The translations under genes were made by a program, and so were the position numbers. Of a stretch of 64,000 nucleotides of DNA, positions 49,804 to 60,184 are shown piece by piece. The stretch covers positions 10,382,765 to 10,446,764 of the forward strand of contig CM059977.1 of the NCBI GenBank assembly GCA_030490835.1, given 5' to 3'. Every line of letters starts with the position of its first letter. Position 1 is the stretch's first letter. The notes beneath the pieces are model-generated. The model was given only the letters and a program-made list of their open reading frames with translations. It was not told where the DNA came from and ran no database searches. This stretch comes from Annona cherimola (Eukaryota > Streptophyta > Magnoliopsida > Magnoliales > Annonaceae).

Positions 49804-52800
49804 GGGGGTAGCGAGGTTATGCCCACGGATTCTCCACGACACTTGTGGGCCAAAAAAAAAAAAAATAAAGGAAAGAGAAAAGAGAAAAGAGAAAGAGAGA
49901 GATACTGGCGGAAAATGACGCCAGGCGTACTTCCGGGGATCGCCGACGATCGCAGAGGAGAGCCGTAGCTGACAGTCCGCTCTCTTTCCGCTTGAAGCAG
50001 AAAATATCTATTTCCGTTTTTTTTTTCTTCTTCCTCTTTCCACCGATCTAATGGCCACGATAACCAGATCAGTGATCCGCTCGGCCACCTCCATCCGCAA
50101 CGCCGCAGCTGCGGCCGCGAAGCTCAGCTCCGAAGCCAGAGCCAGCCGCTCTTCTTCTAAGACCTTCCGCTTCGCCGCCTCCTCCAAGAACCCATCTTTA
50201 CCTTCTCGATTCCTCCTCAGGTCGCCCGTGGAGATGAGCTGCTGCATCGAGACGCTGCTGCCACTTCACACTGCCACCTCGTCTGCTGTCCTCACTTCGT
50301 TGCTCTCCGTTGCTCGCCCCGGCTACGGCTGGCTTAGTGAAGATAGCTAAGCTGACTCGGAGTCATGCGGGTTGTTGAGTCATGGATCTAACTGAAAGGC
50401 TCAGAGCTCCTATTCAGTCACGTGCTGATGCTGATCAGATGATTCAGAGTCAGAAGGCAACTATCTCTGAACTTGACACTCGGTTAATGGAAGAAGACAG
50501 AAAAGGAAGACGTGGTGACGGTAGCGCCAGCGTTCGCCGTCGCTGGGAAAGATGACTCTGCCAGGTTTGATTTCTTCGCTGTGTACGACGGGCACGGAGG
50601 GAGCCCAGTTGCATATGCCTGCCGTGATCGGCTGCACCGGATCGTAGCGCGGGAGATCGAGAGCCGGGCAGGAAGAGGTGGTGGCGGGCAAGTTGAACTG
50701 AAGCGGAACGATGCCTCGGGGTGGCGGAGAAGCTGCTGACGTCCCGCGATCTCATCAACAGCAAAAGCTTTGCTTGGACGGGCCGGAGCAGATCATCGCC
50801 ATCACGGTTTCCAGCTCCAGATTCGTTCTCTGCAACTCTTCCTTAAGGATCCGAATCTCGTTGTCAAGAGGACGAGAAGCTCTGGTTATGTCGTCGGAGG
50901 TCATGGAAGCAAGCTGGTCGTCTTCGAAGGAGCCACTGCCGTCTTCTACCATGACGGAAGCCGTTGCAGGTGCACAACCAAAACAAAGGTGGAAACGGAG
51001 CTCATCAGGAGGGTCCTATTCGAGCCAGCGGTTCCAGCAGGAGGCCAATGGTTGGAACTCTTCTAGTGGTCGGTATTCGTCTGGCGAGAAGTTGGATTCT
51101 GTGAAATCTTCAAATTCTTGGGATGATTGGGACCGGAAAGACGGGAAGGAGGGATCTGGCAAAGGAAGCCGCCTCTAGCGAGTAGCAGTGGCAGGATCGG
51201 GAATTCTGCGAGCAATGGGGGGGTGAGATAGCTGGGATAATGAGGATGCAGTGAGGTCCTCGGACATGAGGAGGAATCAGTCGGCTGGCGATTTTAGAGT
51301 CGGCGCCGGCGGTACGGGGAGAGGGACGCCGTCGAGGTCAAGATCGACGGAGGATATCTACACACGGGCGCAGCTGGAGGCTTCGGCTGCAAACAAAGAG
51401 AGCTTCTTTGCAAGGAAGATAGCTGAGAATGACACAAGGCCGGAGGGACTTCCACCATCGCAAAGGGGGAAGTATGTGGGCTTTGGATCCACACCTCCAC
51501 CATCCCAGAAGAGTAATCCTCAGGGAGATGTTCTCAGGGATACAGTCTCAGTTGTTTCTCAGGGATTTGGTCGCCTTTCCCTTGTTGCAGCATCTGCTGC
51601 ACAGTCTGCTGCTACTGTAGTCCAGGCCGGGTACAAAGGAGTTGACTTCAAAGGTGAAAGATGGGGGATATGACCAGAAGGTAAATGAAACAGTTAATGT
51701 TGTAACAACGAAGACAACTGAGATTGGCCAAAGGACTTGGGGGATCATGAAGGGTGTTATGGCAATGGCGTCACAGAAAGTTGAAGAGTACACCGACGGT
51801 TGGCAGCGGAATGATGGTGCAAGAAACGATGGTTACTATCAGGAGTTCAATCAGGAAGGCATGAGGACGGCTACTCCTGAGGAGATGGAGAAGGAAGCAC
51901 CAGGAATGGAAACGGAGATTGCGCGAACCCATCAAAGCAGGCGCGCTGCCGCTGATGAGAAGCTCCAAAACAAAGCGACAGAATAATCTACGGTTCCGCG
52001 CGGATGCAGTTCCGCGGGAAAAACAGTTCCGCGGGAGCAAAGGCGGTTCCGCGCGGATGCAGTTCCGCGGGAAAAGCAGTTCGGGCGCAGTTCCGCGTGA
52101 ATCCGGTGTAGCTTGGCGCCCAAGCAAACGAAGTTCCGCACAGCTACAGTTCCGCGCGACTACAGTTCCGCGGCAATGAGGTTCCGCGGGAAAGCGGTTC
52201 CACCACCGCGGAACCCATCCCGAGCCGGCAGAAAACCTATAAATATCCGCATTCGGCTACTCATTTGGGGGGGCGGAAAAAAAAAAAAAAAAAAGAGGAC
52301 GGAGAACGGGGAACGAGCTCTCCCGCGCTGAAGAGAGAACGTGAGTTCTCCATTTTTATTTTATTTTTTATTTTTTATTTTTTATTTTTTTTTAGTTAAA
52401 AAAAAAAAATAGAGTTTCTTCCTTTTATATATATATATATAAATATATATATTATTTTCGAAAAAACTACTTTTCCTAACGTGGATACTCCCCGACTGGC
52501 GGGTTGAATTGACACACGGGTTAAGTATATTTTCCCTCTTTTGAAAATAAAATAAAAATATATATGTGTTATATTATATATATATAAATATATATATATA
52601 CATGTATATTATTTTCAAAAACTACTTTTCCCAACGTGGATACTCCCCGACTGGCGGGTTGAATTGACACACGGGTTAAGTATATTTTCTCTTTTAAAAA
52701 TAAAATAAAAATATATATGTGTTATATTATATATATATAAATATATATATATATACATATATATTATTTTCAAAAACTACTTTTCCCAACGTGGATACTC

Positions 52801-55800
52801 CCCGACTGGCGGGTTGAATTGACACACGGGTTAAGTATATTTTCCCTCTTTTGAAAATAAAATAAAAATATATATGTGTTATATTATATATATATAAATA
52901 TATATATATACATGTATATTATTTTCAAAAACTACTTTTCCCAACGTGGATACTCCCCGACTGGCGGGTTGAATTGACACACGGGTTAAGTATATTTTCC
53001 TTCTTTTGAAAATAAAATAAAAATATATATGTGTATATTATATATATATATAAATATATATACATATATATTATTTTTGAAAACTACTTTTCCCAACGTG
53101 GATACTCCCCGACTGGCGGGTTGAATTGACACACGGGTTAAGTATACTTTCCCTCTTTCAAAAATAAAGTAAAAATATATATATGTATATTATATATATA
53201 TATAAATATATATACATATATATTATTTTTGAAAACTACTTTTCCCAACGTGGATACTCCCCGACTGGCGGGTTGAATTGACACACGGGTTAAGTATACT
53301 TTCCCTCTTTCAAAAATAAAGTAAAAATATATATATGTATATTATATATATATAAATATCTATATATACATATATATTATTTTCAAAAACTACTTTTCCC
53401 AACGTGGATACTCCCCGACTGGCGGGTTGAATTGACACACGGGTTAAGTATATTTTCTATTATATATATACATATATATATATCAAAAAAAAAAAAAATG
53501 ATGACCTCTTCGCTCAATCCGAGCCCCAAAAATCTCCAAAAAGCCCAAGATGGCTCAAAACTTTTCAAAAAGCCCATGATGGCCCAAAAACTTTTTAAAA
53601 AGCCCATGATGGCCCAAAAATCTCCAAAAAGCCCAAGATGGCTCAAAAATCTCCACAAAGCCCAAGATGGCTCAAAACTTTTCAAAAAGCCCATGATGGC
53701 CCAAAAATCTCCAAAAAGCCCAAGATGGCTCAAAAATCTCCACAAAGCCCAAGACGGCTAAAAACTTTTCAAAAAGCCCAAGATGGCTCAAAACTTTTCA
53801 AAAAAGCCCATGCTGGCCCAAAAATCTCCAAAAATCCCAAGATGGCTAAAAATTCTCCAAAAAGCCCAAGCTGGCTGAAAATTTTCCAAAAAGCCCAAGT
53901 TGGCCCAAAAATCTCCAAAAAGCCCAAGATGGCTAAAAACTCTCCAAAAAGCCCAAGATGGCTAAAAACTCTCCAAAAAGCCCAAGCTGGCTCAAAATTT
54001 TCCAAAAAGCCCAAGATGGCTAAAAATTTTCCAAAAAGCCCAAGATGGCTAAAAACCCTCAAAAAAGCCCAAGCTGGCTCAAAACTCTACAAAAAGCCCA
54101 AGATGGCTAACAACCCTCCAAAAAGCCCGAGATAGCTCAAAAAATCTCCAAAAAAACTTGAGATAGCTCAAAAATCTCCAAAAAGCCCAAGATGGCTCAA
54201 AAATCCCCCAACAAGCCCAGTTGGGCTCAAACCCTTTTTAATGGTCAAAGTTGACCTAAAAATACTTTTAAACCGGGTTAAATCCATTTCTTGGTAAAAC
54301 CACCAAATTGTTCAATCCAGAGGCTGAAAGCGGGAGACGCTGGTTTCTTGTATAAGTACAAGAAGCTGAAAGCGGGACACGCTGGTCTGCTGTGTAAATC
54401 CAGAGGCTGAAAGCGGGAGACGCTGGTTTCTTGTACAAATACAGAAGCTGAAAGCGGGACACGCTGGTCTGCTGTGTAAATCCAGAAGCTAAGAGCGCAC
54501 TTAGTTTGCTGTGTAGGGTCACTAGTGTAGCCGACGGGCCCCTCACTAGTTCCCAAACCGAGTCATCGCTGGTCGACGGGCTAAGCGTAAACTCATATTT
54601 ATGTCATGGCGCGTGGCGTCATGTACCTCGTATTCAAATTATGGCGCGTGGCGTCATATACCCCATATTTAAGTCATGGCGCGTGGCGTCATGTACTTCA
54701 TATTTAAGATATGGCGCGTGGCGCCATATACCTCACATCCGAGTCACGGCGCGGGGCGAAGTGTACTCATTTATCTTTATATTTTTGTTAGACACGATTT
54801 TTCGTGCACTTGTAAAGACGTAGAAGGATCTTCTACGCACTTCATTATTATTAAGCATTTTTTTTTGACCATTGTATTCAGCTCTTTTAATCAAGGGTTT
54901 TCTCGTTAGAGATGTAAAATCAGAATGTGGAACACAATGCAAAATATTTCTGTGATGTACTTTTCGGACTCGGTTAAAAGAATTAGATGCTTTAAAATTT
55001 TGCTGGGAAATTAATTAAGCATTTATTTCCAAAGCCGCAGGGAACATAATTTTATCTTTAACCAAGTTTATGATATGATTTTTTCTCACGAGGCCGGAAC
55101 ATGATGTTTATTCGCATGATCTGGGAAGTCTGGCTAAGTCTTTTCATTCTTCGTCTTTTAATGCTTTGTGAGCTTACCCTGTTCCAAATTCTCATTCTTT
55201 TGATGGTTCGTATCTAGTTAGCTGCCGTCTTCATCTTTTTTCTGTTGCATGGATGTTCTTTGTGATTGATTTCCATGAGAGAACTAGTTTGAATAATACA
55301 TTCATTACATTCCAACAACCCATTTTCTCGAGAGTGCTGCCATTTTGCTATCAGCATCCAAACGTGAAATTCATATCGGGTGGATGGTTGTGCACAAGAT
55401 ATAAGCTTATTTGTTTCCATTCAACCTGTGTCTTTACCGATCTACTGATATGTCTTATTTCAATGGCAAAAGCGGGTCAAATAGCCAACTACAGCTTCTT
55501 AAGTTGCTAAGATCTTCTGTCTTGTCTCTGGTTTTCGTTGCAGCTACAACTTTGACGAGCTGGCATCTTCTGGTTACCTTTTGTTCTCTGCATGCAGCAT
55601 TATGGATGAAATTATTTGAGCACAAACCTTTTGATCCCAGGGCCGTAATGGGCTTTGGCGTACTTAATGGGATCTCTATTGGACTTCTAAATCTCAGCTT
55701 GGGTTTCAATTCTGTTGGCTTCTATCAGGTATTGTTTGGTATCCTTTATCTATTGAGCATTAGATGTGCAATTAATAATTTATTTCAATCAACCACTTGT

Positions 55801-58800
55801 GCAAAAGCCTGCAACAGTGGCTAAATTAGGATCTGATATTCGTCTCACCAAAAGTCCTAATGTTTAAACTTTAACTAATGTTTAAACTTTAAAGTATTTG
55901 CAATAGGTTGAGCATTGATAAACTGGCCCCATTCCCATCATTGTGCGCCATGTTTGAAAACGTTTCCTGTATGATCACTAGCCTAGCCATGCGCATATGC
56001 TGTATACAGTGTATGGTATGTAAATGTTATTTACTGTATTTGCCTCATCAACTTGACGGCAATACCATCTTCTGTGCAAAATATGGTGCGTGCATTGGGC
56101 CAACATGATTGATTGCACATTACCAGATTCAGGAAGGTTGGACTCAGGGCATCAAATATCTATTTTAATGAATCCAACAATGTTATTATGACCAAATTTT
56201 GTTTTAGCAACTTGCTTTTTGCATGGGTATCTCCTCATAATTTTGCCTTATTCATATATTATAATCCTTTCAACTTCAAGGCACTAGTTCATTATCTTTT
56301 CTATTTGTTTTCAAAAACTGAGAATACAATTACTCTTCTTATTCTTTCATTGTTGTTCTGCAGATGACAAAGCTGGCAATCATCCCATGTACGGTTCTTC
56401 TCGAGATCCTGTTCTTCATGAAAAAATTCAGGTGGAGGCACACTTCCAAGCAAATCTCATGATGCTGATTGTTTTAAATATTTTCTTTTATGAGTTTGTA
56501 TCCTTATCTACATGCACTAGACTTGCAGTGTCGTAGTCCTAATCTCCCAAGAAACCTTCCAGTATGCATAAATTATTTTGTTTCTAAGATATTTATATTC
56601 ATTTTGCCCCCCTCTTTCACATTCTAAAATTATGAGTGATCCTTTAATTTCTCAGACCTTGTCTGAAGGTCTGGGTGGTTGGTCATTTGTGAATATGTCA
56701 ACGATATGAATCATATGATGCCTCTGGTCAATGTTTTTTTTCCCTGACGCTCCCAGGTTGCAAGAGCTGTATTGGTCATTATTTCTAAATTTCTTTTGAG
56801 TTGTGGAAAGATATGCATTGACATATATGTCATGCAGATGGCTGAATCTAAGTTCTGCAGCAGTTTACACAATACATAACTATTTTGGTATTTCACATCT
56901 TAGAAACGTCTGTTTTTAAAGAAATGGTACCATTTGAAATTCTTGGCGATAAAAGATGTATCCCTTGGGCATATCCAATCTCTTTGACTATGATATTCTT
57001 TACACTTGTTCTTCTTTTCTATGTACATATCCAATCCTTTGACTGTCTACACGTCACCTTCTCTTTGTTCATATTGATATGGACTGATAATTTGTTTCTT
57101 CTGTTTGCAGTAGGAATGTCCAGTTGTCACTTACCATCCTTCTTATAGGTGTTGGTATTGCGACTGTGACAGATATGCAGCTTAATGTTTTGGGTTCAGT
57201 CTTGTCTTTGCTGGCAGTTATCACCACATGTGTTGCTCAAATCGTATCCTTTTTTTTGCATGATTTGAAATTTCATTCGAAGTCTCCTTTGTTCCAATCA
57301 TTAGACTAAGGGTATGTTTGGTTTTAAATAAAACTTTTCATTTAAAACTTTTTAATTTAAAACTTTTCACTTTCCACAACTACTCAATTTTTTAATTAAT
57401 TTTCATATCTTCCTATACAAACTACTATACTTTTCAATCATTTCTACACAACTATCCATATAACTAACCTACCTATTTTAACTTTATTCTCTTTATTCCT
57501 CAACAGTACCCTTATCATATCACATCATTTTCTCTCATTTCAACACTTTCACACCAAAAAATTTTCATTCGAAAGTTTTATCACTTCCCAAACACACCCT
57601 AATCAGGTTTAATAGAAATCAAATGGTGCTGCCTGCTTGAAATGTGAATGCTTGCAACAGCTAACATGCAGAATGTTGATTTTCTTAGTGCTAATATTGC
57701 AGCACATGTGATATACTTTTTGTTATTTAGGAGCTCTAGTTGTGGGTCTTGTGGTTTATTTGCCACATCAGTGCCCTAGTTGAAGTTGTGGCCTTGTGGG
57801 TTCCGTTTAGCACGCATGCGACACCAAAACTGTGAAAGATATATGCTCTTGTAGAACTATGCAGCACATCTTAAATGAATCAGATGAATCCAATTGTCAA
57901 GAGGGCTATGCCACTTGGTTTTGGAGATCTTGGCAAATCGTTCTGTTTTAGCATGGCCCATCTGATACCTGCATGCGGTCCACTGTTATGAGTTAGTAAC
58001 TATTGTGGTGTTATGGTGGCTGTACTGCAGCTACCTGAGTTCAAAGTTCTCTACCTGAGGTAGGCTCGTATCTCTATTAGCTAGATTGTCAAGCACTCAA
58101 GCTTGTGTGCCTTCTTTAGCATTATGACCGAGCTACTTGGGATTGGCCTTTACATCCTGCACCTGTTTTTGAATCCTTTGGTTAAGGATTGGAAGGACCT
58201 GACAAGTTCTGTATAGCTGCCAAACTAGTTAGGAATTGGCATAAGACACTGATGATTGAGATTCTAGTGATTATATAACATATATGCATTTTTCCTACCC
58301 TATGTATTTATTAGTGTGCACGAATGCATGCATGTTTATGAGTGGATGTGCATCTAGAATATGTTAGATGTTAATTATGATATGAGCATTATTCTCAAAT
58401 TTTCTCAAGGTTTTGAAGGTTACAAATGTAGGTTCTGAAGGTTGCTAATTTTACTTTAAGACCTTAACATCCTTCAGATGACAAACACAATTCAGAAGAG
58501 GTTTAAAGTCTCATCAACTCAACTACTGTATCAATCATGCCCCTACCAAGCATTAACTCTGTTCATCACTGGTCCATTTCTCGATGGGCTTTTGACAAAT
58601 AAGAATGTTTTTGCTTTTGAATATACACCTCAAGTACTGGTGAGCATTTGGACAAAAAGCCCTATTCTCATTTGTCTTTTATTGAGTTCCTTTTTCTTAA
58701 GTTTCTAACATCAATTTTCTTTTCTTTTTGCAGTTTTTCATTGTTCTCTCTTGCTTGATCTCTGTTTCAGTCAACTTCAGTACATTTCTTGTGATTGGGA

Positions 58801-59462
58801 AGACATCACCTGTCACCTATCAAGTCCTTGGTCACCTGAAAACTTGCTTGGTTTTGACTTTTGGATACGTGTTACTTCATGATCCATTTAGTTGGCGAAA
58901 TATTTTTGGCATCCTTGTTGCCATAGTTGGGATGATCCTTTATTCGTTCTTCTGCTCCAGTGAGAACCAACAAAAGGCTGCTGAAGCTTCTGCACAGTTG
59001 CCCCAGGTATATTGTTTACTGTTTTCCTACCATATCCTTAATTTAGCAGTTTCGTGTTGGGTATTATTTTAAGACACGTTATATTGTGGAAGCAGAAACA
59101 TGGATAGTCTCGCAATCAGGCATTGCAGTCATTTGCCACATTTTTAGAATTGCAAGCTTGAGCAAAATAAAGTCCTTAGTAGCAATTCTATTCCTTAGTA
59201 GTCCTTAGAATTGCATTGTCGGCTTATATTTGTCTGTTTTTTTTTTTTGGTGCATCTTATCTCTTTAATTCATTTTGTTCCTGAGATGTTGACCTGCTCT
59301 AATTTTTTCCCTTTATTTTGTAAAATAAATAAAATCTAGGCAAAGGAAGCTGAAGATGATCCCCTGTTGTCTGTTGAAAATGGAACAGCGATTGTTGCCG
59401 ATGGGGTGGCTGTTCCAAAAGCGCAAGGGTGGGCACCCTCAGACAAAGACCTGCATGCATGA
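48897..59462 (+). CDS. UXT: UDP-xylose-transporter-like nucleotide-sugar transporter (UXT, TPT family), 7 exons, 354 aa
   Basis: UXT proteins are Golgi/ER antiporters of the drug/metabolite transporter superfamily that move UDP-xylose into the lumen for cell-wall polysaccharide synthesis. Coding exons are 48897-49017, 55544-55728, 56364-56431, 57111-57243, 58478-58639, 58734-59006 and 59340-59462 (1065 nt). All junctions are GT-AG in phase. Family landmarks are VSSVSIVICNKALIS (exon 1), TTLTSWHLLVTFCSLH and NGISIGLLNLSLGFNSVGFY (exon 2), MTKLAIIPCTVLLEILFFMK (exon 3), TNTIQKRFKVSSTQLLYQS (exon 5), and NFSTFLVIGKTSPVTYQVLG, then LKTCLVLTFGYVLLHDPF (exon 6). Repeated hydrophobic segments fit about ten membrane helices with a polar, acidic C-tail. 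Intron 1 is 6.5 kb and holds the gene-fragment composite; intron 4 holds a MITE. The protein looks intact. Substrate is inferred from the family, not tested. Confidence 0.93.
50051..50350 (+). CDS. NFD6-like small mitochondrial protein, captured copy, 99 aa
   Basis: A complete ATG-to-stop frame whose sequence fits the plant NUCLEAR FUSION DEFECTIVE 6-like family: an Arg/Ser/Ala-rich, mitochondrial-presequence-like N-terminus (MATITRSVIRSATSIRNAAA), then the conserved SRFLLRSPVEMSC, LLPLHTATSSAVLTSLLS and a C-terminus ending YGWLSEDS. The preceding 130 bp (CTCTTTCCGCTTGAAGC...; TTCTTCTTCCTCTTTCC) look like its own promoter-proximal DNA and 5' UTR, so capture probably included upstream sequence. 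The frame is unbroken, unlike the neighbouring fragments. It could be a functional retained copy inside the intron, transcribed in the same direction as UXT. The similarity is by eye from short motifs. Confidence 0.6.
   Translation: MATITRSVIRSATSIRNAAAAAAKLSSEARASRSSSKTFRFAASSKNPSLPSRFLLRSPVEMSCCIETLLPLHTATSSAVLTSLLSVARPGYGWLSEDS
50380..50496 (+). other. Unassigned captured piece
   Basis: One frame reads MDLTERLRAPIQSRADADQM, then IQSQKATISELDTRL, a heptad-like, coiled-coil-type peptide between the NFD6-like and PP2C pieces. It does not belong to either. I cannot name its source gene. Confidence 0.35.
50500..50740 (+). pseudogene. PP2C protein phosphatase fragment
   Basis: Reads EDVVTVAPAFAVAGKDDSAR, then FDFFAVYDGHGGSPVAYACR, DRLHRIVAREIES. 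FDFFAVYDGHGGS is the metal-binding motif of plant PP2C phosphatases (clade A-like context). Only about 75 residues of a domain of roughly 280 residues are present, with no start or end, and the frame is lost after 50740. It is a gene fragment that cannot encode an active phosphatase. Confidence 0.8.
50795..50966 (-). pseudogene. 26S proteasome RPT5 (regulatory subunit 6A) N-terminal fragment, inverted
   Basis: The minus strand reads TASVMVEDGSGSFEDDQLAS, then MTSDDITRASRPLDNEIRIL and KEELQRTNLELE. This is the N-terminal coiled-coil start of the RPT5 AAA-ATPase subunit. The similarity stops after about 55 residues, and no AAA domain is present. It is the only piece of the composite that points against the others. 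Confidence 0.8.
50985..51985 (+). pseudogene. ARF-GAP (AGD6/7-like) C-terminal half, frameshifted
   Basis: Pieces in order: GGSYSSQRFQQEANGWNSSS (about 51010), RRNQSAGDFR, then SRSTEDIYTRAQLEASAANK and ESFFARKIAENDTRPEGLPP, SQRGKYVGFGS (51270-51490), VVSQGFGRLSLVAASAAQSA (51550), then in another frame TSKVKDGGYDQKVNETVNVV and WGIMKGVMAMASQKVEEYT (51640-51790). These match plant ARF GTPase-activating proteins of the AGD6/7 type after the zinc finger. The catalytic CX2CX16CX2C ARF-GAP domain is absent. A stop at 51176-51178, further stops near 51227-51240 and a frameshift near 51630 show it is non-functional. Confidence 0.85.
51990..52205 (+). repeat. Irregular GTTCCGCG-motif repeats
   Basis: The word GTTCCGCG (often GTTCCGCGGGAA or GTTCCGCGCGGATGCA) recurs about a dozen times in about 210 bp, immediately after the ARF-GAP piece. 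GC content is high and spacing varies (mostly 12-25 bp). Confidence 0.8.
52425..53456 (+). repeat. About 155-bp tandem repeat, seven copies
   Basis: A conserved core, AACGTGGATACTCCCCGACTGG followed by GGTTGAATTGACACACGGGT, starts at about 52478, 52633, 52788, 52943, 53095, 53247 and 53401. Period is 155 bp for the first four, then 152-154 bp. Between cores lies an AT-dinucleotide-rich spacer of variable length. The GC core is much better conserved than the spacer. Confidence 0.95.
53525..54235 (+). repeat. About 30-bp tandem repeat, about 24 units
   Basis: The unit is AAAAAGCCCAAGATGGCTC plus AAAA(C/T)TTTTC or AAATCTCC. Variants (CATGATGG, CAAGCTGG) alternate in the 5' part. As the unit is mostly 30 bp and free of stops, long open frames exist on both strands. 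These are an effect of periodicity, not evidence of a protein. Confidence 0.93.
54315..54490 (+). repeat. About 41-bp repeat, four units in ABAB order
   Basis: AGCTGAAAGCGGGACACGCTGG and GGCTGAAAGCGGGAGACGCT variants alternate, with TTTCTTGTA and TCTGCTGTG following respectively, so the higher-order unit is about 82 bp. Confidence 0.88.
54604..54778 (+). repeat. 35-bp tandem repeat, five units
   Basis: Unit starts (TCATGGCGCGTGGCGTCAT and variants) fall at 54604, 54639, 54674, 54709 and 54744, exactly 35 bp apart. The last unit is the most diverged. Confidence 0.92.
57310..57599 (-). mobile_element. Tourist-like MITE in UXT intron 4
   Basis: GGGTATGTTTGG at left, CCAAACACACCC at right, TAA on both sides (57307-57309 and 57600-57602), 290 bp. 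It is wholly intronic, about 65 bp after the exon 4 donor, and does not touch splice sites. Confidence 0.88.
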
Positions 59463-60169
59463 AAAACTGCATTCCTATAAAATCATAGACATGGAAGAAA
59501 GCGAACCTCGGATCGTTACCGTCATGAAAACACGTGGAGGTAATGTCTGTATGGGCCAGACCTAATGATAATGCGGGCCAGATTTTGAAGACTAGAAGAA
59601 CTTTTTCAAGCTAGAAGCTAGTGAGTTATGAGAAATGTATTTATTTTCCTTGTCAGTTTTGGTTCCATCTCCATATATATATATATATAATATTCTGTTG
59701 TTAGGCTAGGAGGAGGATATTCTTTGTTAGGTCTCTTTAATTCTTTCTTGATACATGAGAACAATTACTTACGCTTGTTGTTCAGACTGGAAGAACAAGG
59801 CATATATAGATATAAATGAGAAAGGGTACAGGCATAAGGCTTCTGAGCAACTCTTAGAAGCCAACATAGCCAGGAGTGAGTATACACGCACTTAATTTCA
59901 ATCAGTTTTTATGCTGTAACATGCTGCACTTGCATAAGCATTGGAAATAATCCGTTGGGTTAAAAAACATTTTTATTTTTTATTAATTTTTCCCCACTTG
60001 ATTGGAGATTTTCTCACGAGTAGCACAATCAGTAGCAATGCGATTACAAACATGCTTCCGCACCAGGCTAACATTTCGCAAAAATGCGATGTAAAATGTT
60101 CAATTTCAAAAGCAACCGTTTTGATTTTGCAGTTATTCCGATTAAAAATATGATGGCTGATAATTCGCA
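59463..60169. other. 3' UTR of UXT and intergenic
   Basis: Follows the UXT stop. A TA run at 59672-59688 and several AATAAA-like words lie within 400 bp. The 3' end is not fixed. No other gene is seen. Confidence 0.4.
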
Positions 60170-60184
60170 ATAGGTGGACAACTT

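Larger units (their letters stand above)
49745..54905. mobile_element. Composite of captured gene fragments and tandem arrays in UXT intron 1
   Basis: From a TAAATAAATA/poly-A/poly-G run (about 49750-49809) to about 54900 the intron carries DNA unlike its flanks. It has four pieces of unrelated coding genes (49930-51985) and then five tandem arrays (51990-54770). Two short hairpins follow (CACGATTTTTCGTG near 54793 and CGTAGAAGGATCTTCTACG near 54818). Gene-capturing plant transposons (Pack-MULE, Helitron, Pack-CACTA) make such mosaics. I found no convincing long TIR, CACTA end, Helitron CTRR terminus or target duplication, so the class and exact borders are open. Confidence 0.6.

Noticed and set aside
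53432..54135. Long repetitive open frames on both strands rich in KSPKAQDG or GLFGDFWAI-type words
   Set aside because: They come from a 30-bp tandem repeat lacking stops. Period divisible by three keeps all frames open; no protein family and no gene context.
54604..54778. CRISPR-like regular 35-bp repeats
   Set aside because: A plant nuclear tandem array without unique spacers or cas genes.
54785..54840. Helitron 3' terminus based on the two hairpins
   Set aside because: No CTRR motif follows either hairpin at the expected distance, and no TC start was found at the left border.
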